A program made the position numbers and the translations under genes. Source: WLMZ01 sp043753895 (lineage in GTDB: Bacteria; Actinomycetota; Acidimicrobiia; Acidimicrobiales; Ilumatobacteraceae). From it: DNA of 64,000 nucleotides. Of the stretch, positions 63,189-64,000 are shown in pieces (positions within the stretch are counted from its first letter, which is position 1; every line of letters starts with the position of its first letter). The stretch lies in NCBI GenBank assembly GCA_043753895.1, contig JAYUWK010000122.1:1-64000 (forward strand). Reading direction: 5' to 3'. The notes under the pieces were generated by a model. That model had not been told where the DNA came from. It did not search any database and saw only the letters and a program-made list of their open reading frames with translations.

Positions 63189-64000
63189 ATGGGCAAGCGC
63201 GACGACGCCATTCGCAACGTCACCGGCATACGCCGGGCCGCGCGCGCCGCCGGATACGTCGAGTCGCTGATCACCAAGGCCTTCAAGCCGCTGTCGTCAA
63301 AGGGCTTTCCGTATCGCAAGCCCAACGTGCCGCGCGGTGTCGTCGTACCCCGTGAGCCATCAACACTCGGCGCCGACTTCGAAACCGATTGGGCTCGTCA
63401 ATACCCGGCGCGTCTCGGACGCGCAATGCTCACCCAAGGACCCATGCGCTGGCTCACCAAGGCAGTGGCCGCGCCCACAGTGAAGGGTGCCGACCGGCTC
63501 GAGGATCTGCGCGTGCTCGACACACCCCCGCCCCTGATCTTCACACCCAACCACCACAGCCACCTCGACACGCCGCTGTCGATTTACGCGATCCCCGTGC
63601 CGTGGCGGCACAAACTCGTGGTGGCCGCTGCTGCGGACTACTTCTTCACCACCCGCGCCAAGGGCAGCGCCGCAGCGTTGGTCCTCAACGCGCTGCCCAT
63701 CGATCGCGAGACCACGGGACGCAAGTCGGCCGATCAGATCCGCGACCTCATGGCCGATGGCTGGAGCCTGCTCATCTACCCCGAGGGCGGGCGCTCGCCC
63801 GATGGTTGGGGTCAGGACTTCAAGGGCGGGGCCGCGTATCTCTCGGCACGCACGGGAGCTGCCGTCGTGCCGATGTTCATCGATGGCACCGGACCCATCT
63901 ACGGCAAGGGCATGAAACGCCCCAAGCCGGGTCGCACCACCGTGGTGTTCGGCAGCCCACTGCGCGCCACTCCCGACGAGAACACCCGCCGCTTCAACGC
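63189..64000 (+). CDS. PlsC-like 1-acylglycerol-3-phosphate acyltransferase (3' end outside window)
   Basis: 270 residues seen, gene continues past 64000. The acyltransferase motif NHHSHLDT (H-x4-D) and the second motif YPEGGRSPDG are both present, with LPIDRETTGRKSADQI between. It probably acylates a lysophospholipid or alcohol with acyl-CoA or acyl-ACP. It is the fourth gene of the TetR-controlled operon, 10 bases after the LarA-like gene. The start is ATG at 63189. Confidence 0.88.
   Translation, partial: MGKRDDAIRNVTGIRRAARAAGYVESLITKAFKPLSSKGFPYRKPNVPRGVVVPREPSTLGADFETDWARQYPARLGRAMLTQGPMRWLTKAVAAPTVKGADRLEDLRVLDTPPPLIFTPNHHSHLDTPLSIYAIPVPWRHKLVVAAAADYFFTTRAKGSAAALVLNALPIDRETTGRKSADQIRDLMADGWSLLIYPEGGRSPDGWGQDFKGGAAYLSARTGAAVVPMFIDGTGPIYGKGMKRPKPGRTTVVFGSPLRATPDENTRRFN

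Overview
The window is high-GC chromosomal DNA from an actinobacterium. A mycothiol synthase gene (mshD), a DUF3499 gene, an F420-type luciferase-like oxidoreductase, a dnaG-rpoD pair and frequent GTG starts with 4-base ATGA/GTGA overlaps all fit Actinomycetota. The mix of families suggests class Acidimicrobiia (Ilumatobacter-like), but this is inference from gene content, not from a 16S gene. No rRNA, CRISPR array or complete insertion sequence was found.

Layout. 0-1.4 kb: the tail of an unidentified gene, a tyrosine integrase lacking its C-terminal catalytic residues, and tRNA-CAU and tRNA-Asn genes. 1.5-8.3 kb: rpoD, dnaG, a TerC-family protein and pyruvate phosphate dikinase, all minus strand. 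8.4-19.3 kb: an M50 protease, ygfZ-trpE-hisI, a divergent GroES, a small hydrolase/SnoaL pair, a 31-residue lysine-rich protein, an aldo/keto reductase, hisC-hisB-hisH-hisF and nth. 19.4-28.3 kb: mshD, an M3 peptidase, rlmN, a phosphotransferase/DUF6285 pair, a secreted M23 peptidase, an ABC ATPase and small proteins. 28.5-31.5 kb: a large membrane protein followed by a roughly 1.1 kb insertion flanked by a duplicated tRNA-Val 3' half; it carries a VOC protein and a Doc-type toxin whose antitoxin has no start codon.

31.6-46.2 kb: a J-domain protein, a 2-hydroxyacid dehydrogenase and a likely amine-utilisation region: a PotABCD-type polyamine transporter, an APC permease, two Lrp-type regulators, a class III aminotransferase, an aminobutyraldehyde-type dehydrogenase and alanine dehydrogenase. 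Import, transamination (possibly to pyruvate), aldehyde oxidation and alanine recycling could work together. 46.2-55 kb: a P450, a glycan-assembly cluster (membrane glycosyltransferase-like protein, GT2, DegT aminotransferase, NDP-sugar epimerase, methyltransferase), an F420-type oxidoreductase and an MFS exporter. 55-57.4 kb: murF and ddl, convergent-to-divergent peptidoglycan genes.

58-64 kb: a TetR repressor with a 16-bp perfect palindrome controls a divergent four-gene operon: acyl-CoA-reductase-like/HAD fusion, zinc alcohol dehydrogenase, LarA-like DUF2088 protein and a PlsC-type acyltransferase cut by the window end. This is the best candidate for an uncharacterised pathway, probably lipid-related. 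The tRNA-Val island is the best mobile-element story.
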